DNA of 64,000 bases from Cryptomeria japonica (Eukaryota; Streptophyta; Pinopsida; Cupressales; Cupressaceae). The position numbers were made by a program, and so were the translations under genes. The DNA lies in NCBI RefSeq assembly GCF_030272615.1, contig NC_081414.1, positions 6,273,001 through 6,337,000 of the forward strand, written 5' to 3'. Shown piece by piece: positions 11,708-23,560 of this stretch; the first letter of the stretch is position 1; each line of letters opens with the position of its first letter. The notes beneath the pieces were generated by a model. It saw only the letters and a program-made list of their open reading frames with translations. It was not told the origin of the DNA and ran no database searches.

Positions 11708-12700
11708 TTATGCATGAAACTTTTTGAGATGCATGTTGTTGATTGGATCTTCCAGTGGTTCTCCTTTTGAAGTTTCTAACTGATATGCCCCAGACCCGAA
11801 GACTGCAGTGATGACATATGGACCTAGCCAATTGGATTCAAATTTGCCTCGATGTTCTCGATTTGGTTGATTATGAGGATTCTTTCTAAGAACAGGATCT
11901 CCTACCTCAAATGTGTGAGGTTTGACCCTATGATTATGGCTTCTTCTCATGCATTGTTGATAGGATTTTAGGTGATTGTAGGAAGCTTGTCGCTTTTCAT
12001 CAAGCAGTTCCAAGTCCTGAAGATGTGAGACCCGATACTCTTCATCAGTTTTCAAATTATGCAAGGAAACTCATAAAGATGGTAATTTAACCTCAATAGG
12101 AAAGATAACCTCTACTCCATATACAAGTAGGTATGGGGTTGCGCCTGTGGGGGTTCAAATACTGGTTTGATATGCCCATAGTGTAGGATTCAGATGAATA
12201 TGCTAATCACGATCGACATCATTGACTGTCTTCTTGAGGATCCTCAATATTTTTTGTTTGAGGCTTCTGCTTGATCATTACCTTGTCAATAATATGGGGT
12301 GGAGAAACGGTGTTGGATATGAAACTTCTCACAAATTTCACGAACATCTTGATTTTTGAAAGGAAGCCTATTATCTATGATGATGGACATGGGTACACCA
12401 TACCGATAGATAATGTAATTGAGAATGAACGAGGCGATCTTCTTGTCGGTGACTTGGGTAAGCGAAATGACTTCAATCCACTTTGTGAAGTATTATGTGG
12501 CGGTAATGATGAATTTGTGACCATTGGATGAAGATGGATGAATTTTACCCACAAGGTCAAGTCCCCACTGAAAAAAGGGCCAAGGTGCAGTGTTAGGTTG
12601 AAATTCTTGTGTTGAGGCATGTATCAGATCTTCATGAACTTGGCACTTCTTACACTTTCTGACAAAGTAGTAGGAGTCTTTTTCCATAGAGGGCCAATAG
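11708..12700 (-). pseudogene. gypsy integrase, degraded
   Basis: From the high-coordinate end the frame gives CKKCQVHEDLIH (end of the HHCC zinc finger), then WGLDLVGKIHPSS with the first catalytic Asp, YRYGVPMSIIIDN with the second Asp, and NDQAEASNKKY with the catalytic Glu, so the DDE triad is still readable. The C-terminal part (12064-11708) has HTFEVGDPVLRKN, KFESNWLGPYVI and the GAYQLE block typical of gypsy integrase tails. Stops interrupt it, for example after ITAT and in TPYY-stop-QGN. This is an inactive remnant. Confidence 0.88.
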
Positions 12701-13379
12701 TATCCTGCCCACGTGATCTTTTAGCCAATGAAGGGGCACTTGAATGAGCTCCACAAATACTTTCATGTACTTCTTCTAAAGTTGTGGTCACCTCACCTTG
12801 CTCTAGACATCAGAGGAGAGTACCATCGAGACCTTGTCGGTATAGGTTTTCAGCAATGATGGTGTATCGAGCGGATTGGCGTATGAAGTTTTTTTGTTGG
12901 TTGTTTGATTGGTTAGGTGGAAGGATTTGATCGCATAGGTAAGCATAAAATTATCCATACCATGGGGAATCGGGACCAATGAGTTGACATACCATCTTGA
13001 ATTTCAGGATATCATAAGCGAGGATCCAAAGATGTTCAACTAAGAACTCATAGCGTGTTGAATTTTATGGTAGATTGAGGAGAGAGACTATTGTAGCCAT
13101 TGTGTCTACAACTCGGTTTTGATCTCGAGGAATATGATCAAAAGTGATAGCTGTGAATAGTTCTTTGAAGCTAATAACCATTTTCTTGTAAAGCATGAGC
13201 TTATCATCCTTAGTTTGGTATTCATCATTGACCTGTCAGATTACTAGTTGTGAATCGGCATAGACTTGTAGCTCTTTTAAGTTCCACTGCATGACCATGC
13301 ATAGTCTTGTGATAAATGCTTCATATTTTACTATGTTGTTCGTGCACGGGAATGTAAGCTGATATGATTTTGGAATGCT

Positions 13380-13870
13380 ATCACCTTAAGGTGTGATGAA
13401 GAGAATGCCAACTCCTGAACCATGTCTGATGTATAAGCCATCAAAATATAACTTCTATTGCCGTGTTGGCAGGACTGTGAAGATTTCCTCATCTGGAAAT
13501 TTTGAGATGAACGGATGGTCTCCTATGAGTGGTGCTTCAGCCAAATGATCTGCGACCTTCCCTTTGATTGCTTTTTGGTCCACATATTCTATGTCAAATT
13601 CACTTAGGAGCATAACCCACTTTTCCAAATGACTTGTTAGTGTTGCTTTACTAAGTAGATACTTGAGTGGATCTATCTTGGCAATGAGTTGTATCTTGTG
13701 TGTCAACATGTAGTGCCTCAGTTTGGTGGCTGCCAAAATTATTGCCAAACAAGCTCATTCAATAGGGGTATAATTCAGTTCATACCCAACCAGTGTTCTG
13801 GAAATATAGTATATTGCACATTCTTTGCCTTCTGCATTATGTTGTGTGAGTAATACGCCTAAGGTCTTAA
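13380..13870 (-). pseudogene. gypsy RNase H region, degraded
   Basis: The frame gives AATKLRHYMLTHKIQLIAKIDPLKYLL, HLEKWVMLLSEFDIEYV and KVADHLAEAP. This is the RT connection and RNase H start of plant gypsy elements. A stop interrupts the link to RT upstream. The same blocks recur in gypsy element 2 at 16632-16859. Between 12700 and 13380 the element continues through the RNase H to integrase linker with stops. Confidence 0.8.
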
Positions 13871-13877
13871 CTGTAGC

Positions 13878-14460
13878 TTATATATATAACAATAAGGGCC
13901 TATCTAGAGATAGTGGTGTCAGTAGCAATGGCATTATTAGGTAGTCCTTTAGCAGTTGGAATTCTTGTTGGCAATTCTCTTTCCATTTGAAACGAACATT
14001 CTTGTGAAGCAAATGTGTGAAGGGATGACATTTGTCGGCCAATTGTGCAATGAACGATCGGATTGTTTGTAGCCTTCCTTGTAATGTTCTTAATTGATTG
14101 ATGTTCCTAGGAGGTGGAATTTCCATAATTTCTTTGACCTTTGCAGGATCAACCTCAATTCCTTTGTTTGAGACAATATATCCTAGGATCCTCCCAGAGG
14201 TTGCCCCAAAGACACACTTTGTTGGATTTAGGCATACATTATATTGCTCTGGTCTTTTGAATAATTTTTCCAGTACAACAAGGTGACCCTCTCTGGTTAA
14301 TGATTTAGCTAGTAAATCATCCACATAGTCTTCCATCAGTGTATTCATCATATCATGGAAGATAGTAGTCATTGCCCTTTGATATGTGGCGCCAGCATTC
14401 TTGAGACCAAATGGCATTACATTCCAATAGTATGTATCCCATCGGCATGTAAAAGTTGTT
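13878..14460 (-). pseudogene. gypsy reverse transcriptase, C-terminal two thirds
   Basis: Visible blocks are MPFGLKNAGATYQRAM, EDYVDDLLAKS (catalytic YVDD), NVCLNPTKCVFGATSGRILGY, PPRNINQLRTLQGRL and the thumb to connection segment VRFKWKENCQQEF. The frame is open for about 190 codons. The N-terminal RT is missing because the sequence jumps to LTR at 14461, so the enzyme cannot be functional. Confidence 0.92.
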
Positions 14461-14487
14461 TTAAGTGGATAGATTTGGGTGTCTACA
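14461..14487 (-). repeat. 27-base LTR terminus of gypsy element 1 fused to RT
   Basis: On the plus strand this ends GGGTGTCTACA and matches 2957-2983 closely, the terminus of the same element's other LTR. It is joined without spacer to RT coding sequence, marking a large internal deletion. Confidence 0.75.
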
Positions 14488-15260
14488 GATCCTATGAATG
14501 TAAGAAAGGGATGGCAAGAAGTTGTGTGGAAAGTGAAGAACCGGATGGTACCAAATATGACTGTACACTGGAGCAAGGAGAATCCCTTATGTTCAGAAGA
14601 AATGATACTAGATCTACTCAAAGGAAGATTCTTTTTCAGACTGTGTGTAAATTAGGTGGTAAGTGTTGCAAGGTCATTGCACATAGTGAAAGTACTAATA
14701 ATTTAGTATCTAAGGAGATGGTTGTGAAGCTTGGGTTGAAGAGGCTTAAGCATCCTTGTCCTTATGAGGTGAGTTGGTTACAAGATGATCATAAGATAGA
14801 GATAAAGGAGCAATGTTTGGTGAATTTCAACATCAAGCCTTTTAGAGATGAGGTTTTATGTGATGTTGTGTCTATGAGTTTTTCTCATGTCCTATTGGGA
14901 AAGCCTCAACAGTATGATAGAGGAGTTATTTATGACTATAGAATAAACCTAGTTACTATTGAAAAGGATGGACGGAAGTTCACATTGATTTCTTTGAAGG
15001 AGAAAGGGAAGGAGGTGAAGAATCTGAGTCCTAAGAAAAGTTGTAGTACTAAGAAACTGCTGGTAGGGCTTCTACCGGAAGGGTTGAAAGAACTAGTTGC
15101 AAAGGTTATATTGGAGGTTTTGAAGAAAGATCTGATAGAACCAGTTGCAAAGGTTATACCAAAGGGTGACATGGGTTTGCAGAAGGATTTGACAATTGAG
15201 CCCGATGGACAGATAAAACCGGTCAACAAAGATCTTATGGTTACAAACCGGATGAAGTAA
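14488..15260 (+). pseudogene. gypsy retropepsin-like protease region, active site lost
   Basis: The frame contains VIAHSESTNNLVSKEMVVKL, where plant gypsy proteases have DSGS followed by N-x-(I/V)-(A/S). The catalytic Asp is His here and the Gly is Glu. It continues with KHPCPYEVSWLQ, EVLCDVVSMSFSHVLLGKPQQYDR and DGRKFTLISLK, the usual sequence after the flap. The C-terminal part has the near-duplicated units LVAKVILEVLKKDLIEP and PVAKVIPKGD. The catalytic loss implies no protease activity. Confidence 0.8.
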
Positions 15261-16315
15261 TGTGGCAGAACCAAATCAGAGTTGCAGAAATAGAGACAAT
15301 TTGTAGATCTGAAGCAAAGAAAGAGAAAAAAAGGGAGTCAAAGGTTAGAGAAGTCGGTTGAGGCACCAGGGGAGCTAAAGCAGAGGTTGGCAGATAAAGA
15401 AGATGTTTGGATCAGAAATAAGCATGGGGTCTTCATTCTGAATCCTTTTAGATGTTCATGATTTGCCTCTCATGGAGCATCTTTTTCTACCTGGGTTGTC
15501 TGATGGAGGAACATCCCTAGTTGATGAGCAATCTTGCATCAACCAAAAATATTTCCTTTCAATTTTGTTCTTGTTTTGTCCTTTGTGCAGGTTTTTTTTG
15601 CTGTTACCAGTTCTTCATGGCAAATCTTTTTTTTGGTTTCTAAACGATTTCATGTGCTTGATTCCATATTTCCAGTTCATTTGGGTTCTTTTCCAGTTAG
15701 TTATTGCTTCTGGTTGACTATTTTTGGGTTTTGAGACAGTTCTTGTGCTTACCAATTGGTTTTCCTTCATTACCAGTGCAATTCTTGGTGTGTGGATCCA
15801 TCTTGGGTCTTCTCTAAAGTTCTTTGGCATGTGGCTAACCTTCCTGCTGAACCGCATCACTTGGTTGTTATTTTTTGGAAATATTTATTTAAATCTTAGG
15901 GTCAACCTAATTACATGTTTCTTTTTCCTACATTGGTGGATGTAATCTTATGGGGCCGACCCGGATTTGTTTCGGTGGGTATAAATATGTTATCATGTAT
16001 TCATTTGTAGGGGCAGAGGAAGTAGAACTGAGAATAAGGATTGAGATTCGCATATTGTGATCCGGTTGGTTCTTGAAGTCCCAGTTGGATTGTATCTGAC
16101 TTGAAGCCTACATGTAACTGGTTAATTACCAGATGTTCTTTGATGATAATATGATGATTGTCAGATGATTTCCGGAATTTCTAAGGCTTTAATATGATAT
16201 GTTTATGTGAATTTGTTATGTTTTCTTGTTGCTTTCATTGTGTTTCTCTTTCTACATAAGTCGGTTGACTCTTTTGATGGTTTTTTACTGATTATGGTTG
16301 CATCACATTTTGTGG
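15261..16315 (+). other. non-coding tail of the plus-strand gypsy fragment
   Basis: Short broken coding traces (KHGVFILNPF, LPLMEHLFLPGLSDGG) end by about 15520. The rest is T-rich with no domain. It may contain 3' UTR or LTR sequence but I cannot delimit either. Confidence 0.35.
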
Positions 16316-16499
16316 CATGTTGATCAAAAAAGCAATAGTAGTCATGGCATCAATAGCTTGATTATTATCCCTTGGAATTTGATCAAAGACTATCTGTGTG
16401 AATTGTTGCTTCAAAATCATCCACCTTTTTCTTATATGGCATCAACTTCTCATATTTGGTCTAATAGTCTTCATTTGTTTGACGAATCACAAGTTGAGA

Positions 16500-17445
16500 G
16501 TCCCTAAAAATGTGAAGTTCTTGGATCTTCCATTGAATTGCAATTCGTAGACCTATTGTTATTGCTTCGTACCCTGCTATGTTGTTGGTACAAGGGAATG
16601 ATAATCGGTATAACTTAGGAATGGAATCCCCTTAAGGTGTGATAAAGAGGATACCTACCCTTGTGCCATGTGTGTATGCCCCATCAAAATATAGTTGCCA
16701 AGGCTTTGAGTTTGTCACTGTCAAAATAGATTCATCTGGGAATTTTGAAACAATAGGAGTGTTGCCAATCATAGGTGCATCTAGTAAATGATCTACAATG
16801 GCTTGTCCCTTAATAGCCTTTTTTTCAACATATTCAATATCAAACTCACTCAACATCATGACTCATTTAACCAATCTATCGGTGAGTGTTGCTTTATTAA
16901 GTAGGTATTTGAGTGGATCAATTCTTGCAACAAGCTTTGTTTTGTGAGTTAGCATGTAATGACATAATTTCTATGAAGAAAAAACCAAGGCAAGACATGC
17001 ACGGTCAATTGAAGTGTAATTAAGCTCGTAACCAACCAACATGTGAATGATGTAGTATACAACTTGTTCTTTGCCATCATGATCTTATTGTGCTACAAGT
17101 GACCCAATATTGTTTGTGTAGCTGATATGTAAAGTAATAGGGGTTTCCCTTGAGTAGATGGCATCAATACTGGTGGATTTAAAAGATAGCCTTTGAGAAT
17201 CTGAAAGGCATGTTAATAGTTATCATCCCATTTGAACTTGATATTCTTGTGAAGTAGATGTTGAAAAGGATGACATTTATTTGAAAGTTGCACTATGACT
17301 TTGTGTATTCATTGAAGTCTTACTTGTAGAGATCAGAGTTGGATGATGTTCTTCAGAGGTGGCATCTCGAATATGGCTCTGAATTTTGATGAATCTGCTT
17401 CAATACCACATTGTAAGACAATGTATCTTAGGAGTTTCCCAGAGG
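16500..17445 (-). pseudogene. gypsy element 2 RT thumb and RNase H, degraded
   Basis: The best preserved part (16859-16632) reads MMLSEFDIEYVEKKAIKGQ, IVDHLLDAPMIGN and KPWQLYFDGAYTHGTRVGILF. The last block is the start of a canonical RNase H (D of YFDGA). Upstream to 17445 the RT thumb and connection are recognisable only in pieces (PPLKN, FKWD), with frame breaks. Confidence 0.75.
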
Positions 17446-18459
17446 TTACCCAAAGACACACTTCTTGGGATTCAATCTGACTTTGTACTTTTCCAAACGT
17501 TCAAAAACTACTGATAAAATGTCCAAATGTGTTTTCCTTGTGACTGATTTTCCCAAGAGATCATCAACATGGTCCTCCATAGTGACATGCATGAGATCAT
17601 GAAAGATGGTTGGCATAGTTCTTTGATATGTTGCACCTACATTTTTTAATCTGGAGGGCATGACGTTTCATAAAAAGGTACCCCAAGGACATGTGAATGT
17701 TGTTTTATGTTGATCTTCAAGTAGTATTTTGATCTGATTATGCTCGAAGAATACATCCATTAGCAACAACATTGCATGTTTGGCTGTGAGATCAACTATT
17801 AAATCAATGTTTGGCAATGGAAATTCATCTTTGGGACAAACCTTATTGATATCTCTGAAATCTGTACATATTCTGATGTTGTTGTTTAGTTTGCTAATAG
17901 GTACAAGATTAGAAATCCACTCATGATAATCAATTGGTCTAATGAAGCCAACATCCAATAATTTTTGAAGTTCCACTTTCACTAATAGTGCCACCTGCAA
18001 ATGCATCTTGCCGAGTTTCTATTTTACTGGCTTGGCGCCCGTAGTAATTGTCCAATGATTCATAACTAGATCAGGATCCAATCCAGGCATATTGACATAT
18101 GACCATGAAAAGTTGATTTGTCGCTCTGTGAAGAATGTTATGAACTTTGGTCTTTCAATTTCTATAAAAGATTGTGCTATGAAGATGTTGTGCGGTACTT
18201 CCTCTATGTCAATATTTGTCTTGATAGTTTCCTCAATCAACATGGATGATTTTTCTTTATATGATGTCATGGGGAGAGTGTCAAACCTTCCATCCTTAGG
18301 TGCCTTAGAGGGGTTTTCACTGTTGGATGTGTCCTTTAAATTTACTTTGTTAGGTTCAGAAAGTGCCACATTGTGGTTTTCGCCAAAAGACCCATGATTT
18401 ATTTTCATTTTTATACTTTTACGACTAGAAAGTTTGGCACCCTCTCCAAAATATGTCAT
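17446..18459 (-). pseudogene. gypsy element 2 reverse transcriptase, degraded
   Basis: The pre-RT linker ends INFSWSYVNMPGLDPDLVMNH and GAKPVK, the conserved junction of plant gypsy Pol. RT follows: ELQKLLDVGFIRPIDYHEWISNLVPISK, IRICTDFRDINKVCPKDEFPLPNID, then after a frameshift near 17665 LKNVGATYQRTM and MEDHVDDLL. The catalytic YVDD is HVDD, with Tyr changed to His. The frame break and stops mean it is dead. Confidence 0.88.
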
Positions 18460-18988
18460 GCTATCGAGTTCTATGATGTATCCTACTTTGTGGTCCCCAA
18501 GGGGAAGATCATCTCATATGACAAGGTAGTCAATGAAGGCCTCATCATTTTGGAATGTGTTAAGAAATGGAGGTAATTGTTGGTCCCAGTCAATGAGTTG
18601 TGGATGAATGAGGGTAAGGTCATTGGTGTGTTCAAAGTCAGCGGGTGTGAGGGTAAAGACACAAGAGTCTTCAAGTATTTCAATGCAATCATCAAGGTTA
18701 TCGCTAGTACTCTCCTCATTAGTCTCGATTATAAACTAATACAAATCGACATTACTAGGACACTCAACAATAGGAGTCTTCACTTTTTGTAGTTTTGACC
18801 TAGAACCACGAGACATAGAGGGTTCTCCACTATCTTTCTTTTTTTTAGATGTAGAATCAGATGATGTCGCTTGACCAACTCTAATTTTTTTTCTAAAATT
18901 CTCTTCTTTAGTAGGTTCAGTTGGTTCTTTGAATGTTTCTATAAGCTCATAGTCACTGGATGAATTGTTTGAACCCCATTCCCATTCA
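18460..18988 (-). other. acidic linker between G-patch and RT in gypsy element 2
   Basis: Coding traces are Ser/Thr/Glu-rich (SNEWEWGSNNSSSDYELIE, SKKKKDSGEPSMS). There is no domain. This is likely the disordered linker of Pol. Confidence 0.45.
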
Positions 18989-19318
18989 TTAGAGTGTGAA
19001 ATAATGTTTTTCTTGTTGTCGACCATTAGTGGAGGTAGAACTTATAATTTTTAATGTTGTTTGGGAATTAAGACCACCTAATCTCAAGGATGTAAAGACA
19101 ATTCCTTTGGTGTGTTGCTTATTTGGTAATAGCTTTGGTTGCAGTAGCTCAATAATAACTTTCTTTTTTAGCCCAAGAGAGCCTTTTCCATCATATCCCA
19201 TATTTTGTAAGATCTTAAAACCTTTTCCATAATTCTCACATGGTATTGTGATGTGGTCTTGTGTTGATTCTTCTTTAGGTTCCTTATAAAGAATTTTGTA
19301 GAGGTCCTCTTCTTCCAT
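18989..19318 (-). pseudogene. G-patch domain between protease and RT of gypsy element 2
   Basis: The frame reads NYGKGFKILQNMGYDGKGSLGLKKK, a good match to the G-patch signature (aromatic-hydrophobic, MGY, G-x-G, LG). G-patches bind RNA or activate helicases, and are known C-terminal to protease in betaretroviruses. Here it lies about 90 codons after the protease and before the RT linker, in the same Pol-like order. Downstream the frame becomes acidic and Ser-rich. The G residues are conserved, so the domain decayed recently relative to RT. Confidence 0.7.
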
Positions 19319-19591
19319 CTCACCCCATTTCTTGAATGCAGTGGGATCCCATTTTATGATGGTTGTGGATACTTTGTTTGAAGGATGTATTCACCCATAG
19401 TCCTTAGGAGAATCCATTAGTTGTCTTAAGTACATGGTTTGATTCAAACTATACTCTCCCATGCCTTTGTCCTTGTATTTTCCTTTGAGCTCTCCTTATT
19501 TTGATGTAAAAGCTTTCAATGATTATGGATCAACATATGTTGAAGATAGAGTTGCTTCTCTATTAATTTGTACTATTACCTATGGTTGTGG

Positions 19592-19876
19592 TCATGGGTT
19601 GTTGCAATATATGAATGGATTTGGATCACCTTTGACTGTCACTTCAACTCTATTGTGTGGGAATTTTATACATTGATGATATGTTGATGATATTTCTCTC
19701 ATTTCGTGTATCCATGGATGTCCCAAAAGTATGTTGTATGTGAGATCAAGGTCAAGGACCTGGCAAACCACATCCTTCATCACTAGACCAATGCTTAAAT
19801 GTAAGGTGATTGTTCCTTTAAATGAGCATTCGTTGTCATCATATTCTTTTATGGTGATCTTATTTCTTGAATCCAC
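19592..19876 (-). pseudogene. gypsy element 2 protease, C-terminal half
   Basis: The frame reads MDSRNKITIKEYDDNECSFKG, GLVMKDVVCQVLDLDLTYNILLGHPWIHEM. The block LDLTYNILLGHPWIH is the conserved end of plant gypsy retropepsins. The catalytic DSGS block expected upstream is not in a clean frame. The tail (RVEVTVKGDPNPF) leads towards the G-patch. Confidence 0.75.
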
Positions 19877-20159
19877 AATTTGTTCAAATTATCCCAATTG
19901 TTTGATAGTTTTCAATGTACAATATTTTAGACCTGCTCCTTCATCTATCAAGACTCATTTGATGTGGTTATTATGGAGAAAGGATTCAACATGGAGAGGT
20001 GCATCATGTGGTTGACATGGAGATGTGTCATCGACTTATGTGAATGTAAGGCAATGAGAAGTGGAAAGGTATCCCACCATGCCTTGAAACTAGTCCACAT
20101 TCAGATCGGTGGGAATGGAGGTTTCTCTCAATGCTTTTTCAAGAATAGCTTTATGTGAA

Positions 20160-21469
20160 GGGGAGATACGCAAAAGATCAAGGATGGAAATGAAGGTGGA
20201 TGTCTTCCCTAACTAATCTACAAGGTCATACTCATTTTTGGTAGATGATGAAGGTGAAGGTCATACTCCATGATTTGATCCCAGGTGGCAGCTGTGAAAA
20301 CCATTCCATGGCTTGTCCATCTAAGCTTTGTGGAAATAGTCTCATCAAATATGTTTCCTCTCTTGCTACCTCAATGCAAGCTGTGAAAAACTCTCTTATA
20401 TGTGCCTTAGGATCTCCAATGAAAAACTCTCTTACTTGTCAAATTTTGGTGTGACGAAATATGGAGGAAATGGAGGTATTGGTATGCTTTTATCAAATGG
20501 ATAAGGACATGTGTCTTTCATTGTATATTCTTATTTTGGGGCATGCATATCTGCCATCTTCTTTTGCAAATCCTTGATTTGTTGTTGCAATCAATTTCTA
20601 GGTGGTGTCTTATCTCTTTGAGTTAGTCACATGCCTGAGCCACTGAGCGGAGAAAGAGGGATATAATGCATGTATGGATGATATTGATCATAGATATGTT
20701 CGTATGGAGGGGGAACATAATTGTAACTAGCATATGGACCACTTGGTATGGTGTTCTAATGAGGAGCACTAGGTCTAGGTTGATTGTACATGTCATCACC
20801 ATGAGGATAAGAGGTATCATAAGAATGATCTTGAATATCACCCCAAAATATGAAATGGGTTCTCCTTGTCTCATGATTTTGTATGTTCCCTTGGGTATAA
20901 TTATATATATTGGAATGATCTTGGATGTTATCATGTGTATCAACATTTATATGCCATGAGAGAGGATGACCATGAGGTTGTTCATGAGAGTTTCTAGCAA
21001 AATTGGTATGAGCATGAGTGTTAGTCACTTCTAGTTTTTGAAATAAGGATGAGGGTGACTCGGGAATGAGATGTTCTCTTCTATTACCACCATTATGTCC
21101 TCTAGGATTTGTATTTGATTAATTGACTTGATTTGGATACTCCTCTAGAATTTGTGACACATCAAAATCATGGTGTAATCTTGATCTACTTTATGCCATC
21201 ACTTGAAAGAAGTATTAATAGCCTCTTCTCATGATTTCCTCAACCATTATATTGAACCTTGGATCTATTATAGTTTCTTCAATATCTGCCGAAGTGATGG
21301 ATTCATTGTCATTTTCATTATTGTTCTCATTCTCTTGTGGATTACTATGTTTCTCAATTTTTTGTGGGTTGTAAAATTTATCTCCATCAAACTCATAGGT
21401 ACTTATGTTGAGAGAGCTTAGAGATTCCTCGACTTCTCTTCTAGACCTTTGTGAATAGGTTTCAACCAT
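20160..21469 (-). pseudogene. gypsy element 2 Gag, degraded
   Basis: The N-terminus (21469-21215) is MVETYSQRSRREVEESLSSL, acidic, with Asn/Glu runs. A His/Asn-rich stretch follows (21028-20623). Near 20460-20260 the frame VREFFIGDPKAHIREFF, TYLMRLFPQSLDGQAMEWFSQLPPGIKSW is a standard retrotransposon Gag core. Several frameshifts separate these parts. Confidence 0.78.
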
Positions 21470-23560
21470 GAACTAAACCTTGGCTAAAATGAGAAATGGA
21501 AAAAAATGTGAAGACAATGGAAGACCAAGAGGGAATATGAAATGGAAAAGAATCTAGGGTTGTCTTGCAATGTCCAAAAGTGTAAGTCCGAGATAAATGT
21601 GATCTAAAGCAAGATGTGGCTTCCAAAGAAATGATAGATCTCTTGATGAGGTAAGTTCACCTTAACTAAATATAGCTAAATGGAACCCAAGATGATAGAT
21701 CTAATGCGTGAACCACCTAGTGACATGTTGTAGTATGTTTGTGAGATATGATGCGGACTAATAAACAACCTTTTGACTCTAGTTTGAAAAGTGTGTATAG
21801 TGACTGCAAATGATGACTAAAATGACTAAAAAGGTGTGATAAATCCATGATAAAGACTGGTTGACTAAAAATGAAGTGCTAGGGGAAGCTGCCTTAGAAT
21901 CCCTTTGATCTTAGAACACAAACATGCCATGAGTTCACAAATACAATTTTAACCCACTTATATGCAGTTTCACAGTTCACAGACATAATTTCCACTATTG
22001 ATGGTGTAGTATTAGTTCAAAATATAGAAATGTGATTCTACTCTACACAGATGTGGTTTCTGAACATAGATGTTGTTTAATCCAACACAGGCGCAGTTTA
22101 ATTCTCTATTGAAAAATTATCCAAGTCTGATATGCAAATACAGATACACGGTGCAATTCTCAATAGACATAATTTTAAGATTCAAAAACATGCTAAGTAC
22201 CAACACAAACGTAGCCAAAATGATCAAATACATGCTGATATTAGACACAAACGCGTTTCTGGCAATTTTGCACAATAATGTTCAGGTTTTCCAATTGTTG
22301 AGTGTGACCGGATCTTAATGTTGAATGTCTTGTAGCAATAAAACATAGAAAACAATGAAGACACAATGTCTGAAGGCGTTTTGTCAAATTTTGAGCATAA
22401 TGTGTATGTCCAATAGGCCAAATCATCCCAATTTCCATAGGTCTAACACAATCGAAGACACATCAAACACTTTCTTAGCCTAAGACCAATGTTCTCATGG
22501 CAATAACTTCAGCCCACAACTTGGAATCTTTGTTGGCTCAAGTATAGGGACACCTTAATGGGTGTATTCACTATTTTTTCCTTTTCGTGAGTGGACAACT
22601 AGGGGCCTCTAGGACTAGAAGGATGACCGTATCACCCTCTCCCTAGAAAGCTACAAGTAGTTTATGCTAAGATGAGGATTTCTATCTCATCCCACAAGAG
22701 CCTTATGGTGAGTACCTTGGGGGGAAAACCAGCTATCCCCTTGCACTGAAATTATCACAATGTTCAGACAAAATAAGGGTGGGCCTCTAATATAAGGTGT
22801 CTGGTGGGGAACTTCAATGGTACCCAGTGTCTACCCATGCAACAACGACTCATTTAAGAACCCATTCCTAGTCCTCAATAGGATTTTTACACATCTTACA
22901 CAAGTGTGGATACTAAGAGAAAACTATCAGTGTAGATACACGTCACCAAGTCGTCGCATCTTTCCTCTAATGTGTTAATTTATGTAGCAGGCTGAAGAAA
23001 GTACCTCTTGGATTGTTCCCTCTCACTTGGCCTTATGGGCTACTTGGGATGCAAACCCTTCTAACTACAAAATCAAATTTTAAAACACAGACGCAAAAAT
23101 ATCTGAAAACTTGTAAAATCAACTTTTGAAACACAGACACAGAAAAAGATGTTGCAGACGTGACATGATGATGAATAGATGCGCCAAAAAAACACAGATG
23201 CAAAAATACGGATCTCGGACGTTGAAATATCCAACATAGACACGAAAAACCTAAAATTTGTAAAACAGAAATGAAACATAAACACAGACCCAAAACGATG
23301 ATTCATAGACGTGATTCCACTGTAATTGTCGCCGATTCAACCTATAACTTGACAAAAAAGACTAAAAACTGCAAAAAGATGCAAAAGACAAGGGACAAGA
23401 GTCCCATTGGGCATGACAAAATGTATACGATGAAAATGGATGATAAAAACTATTGTAAAACCATAAAAGATCCAACCACATAAAACCCTAGTTCTACAAT
23501 CAAGAATCCACCATACACCAATGAAGAACCTAAAACATGCAAATCATGACAAAAATAGAA
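21470..23560 (-). other. 5' leader of gypsy element 2 with recurrent short motif
   Basis: There is no coding frame. A short motif, on the plus strand near ACACAGACGCA or ACACAAACGC, recurs at irregular 25-60 base spacing between about 21960 and 22260 and again between about 23080 and 23320. The middle (22500-23030) is more GC-balanced and non-repetitive. No convincing primer binding site was found, so the LTR/leader border is uncertain. Confidence 0.5.

Larger units (their letters stand above)
2385..14487 (-). mobile_element. Ty3/gypsy element 1, split by the 4299-10776 insertion, 5' part deleted
   Basis: Minus-strand order is RT (14460-13878), RNase H (13748-13455), integrase (12700-11708), 3' non-coding and 3' LTR (2983-2385), the gypsy order. 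The 5' end keeps only the first 27 bases of the LTR (14461-14487), fused directly to the middle of RT. The rest of the 5' LTR, leader, gag, protease and N-terminal RT are deleted. Homology to gypsy element 2 at 16316-24185 is clear in the RT to RNase H region. Confidence 0.82.
14488..16315 (+). mobile_element. plus-strand gypsy-type fragment with protease region
   Basis: This piece is in the opposite orientation to the two gypsy elements that flank it. It begins exactly at the LTR terminus of gypsy element 1, so it probably was the insertion target. It carries a retropepsin-like frame followed by about 1 kb of T-rich non-coding sequence. The right border at about 16315 is set by where homology to gypsy element 2 begins. 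No LTR pair is visible. Confidence 0.6.

Noticed and set aside
20623-20959. Plus-strand Met/Ile-rich membrane-like frames
   Set aside because: They are antisense to the His/Asn-rich Gag region of gypsy element 2.
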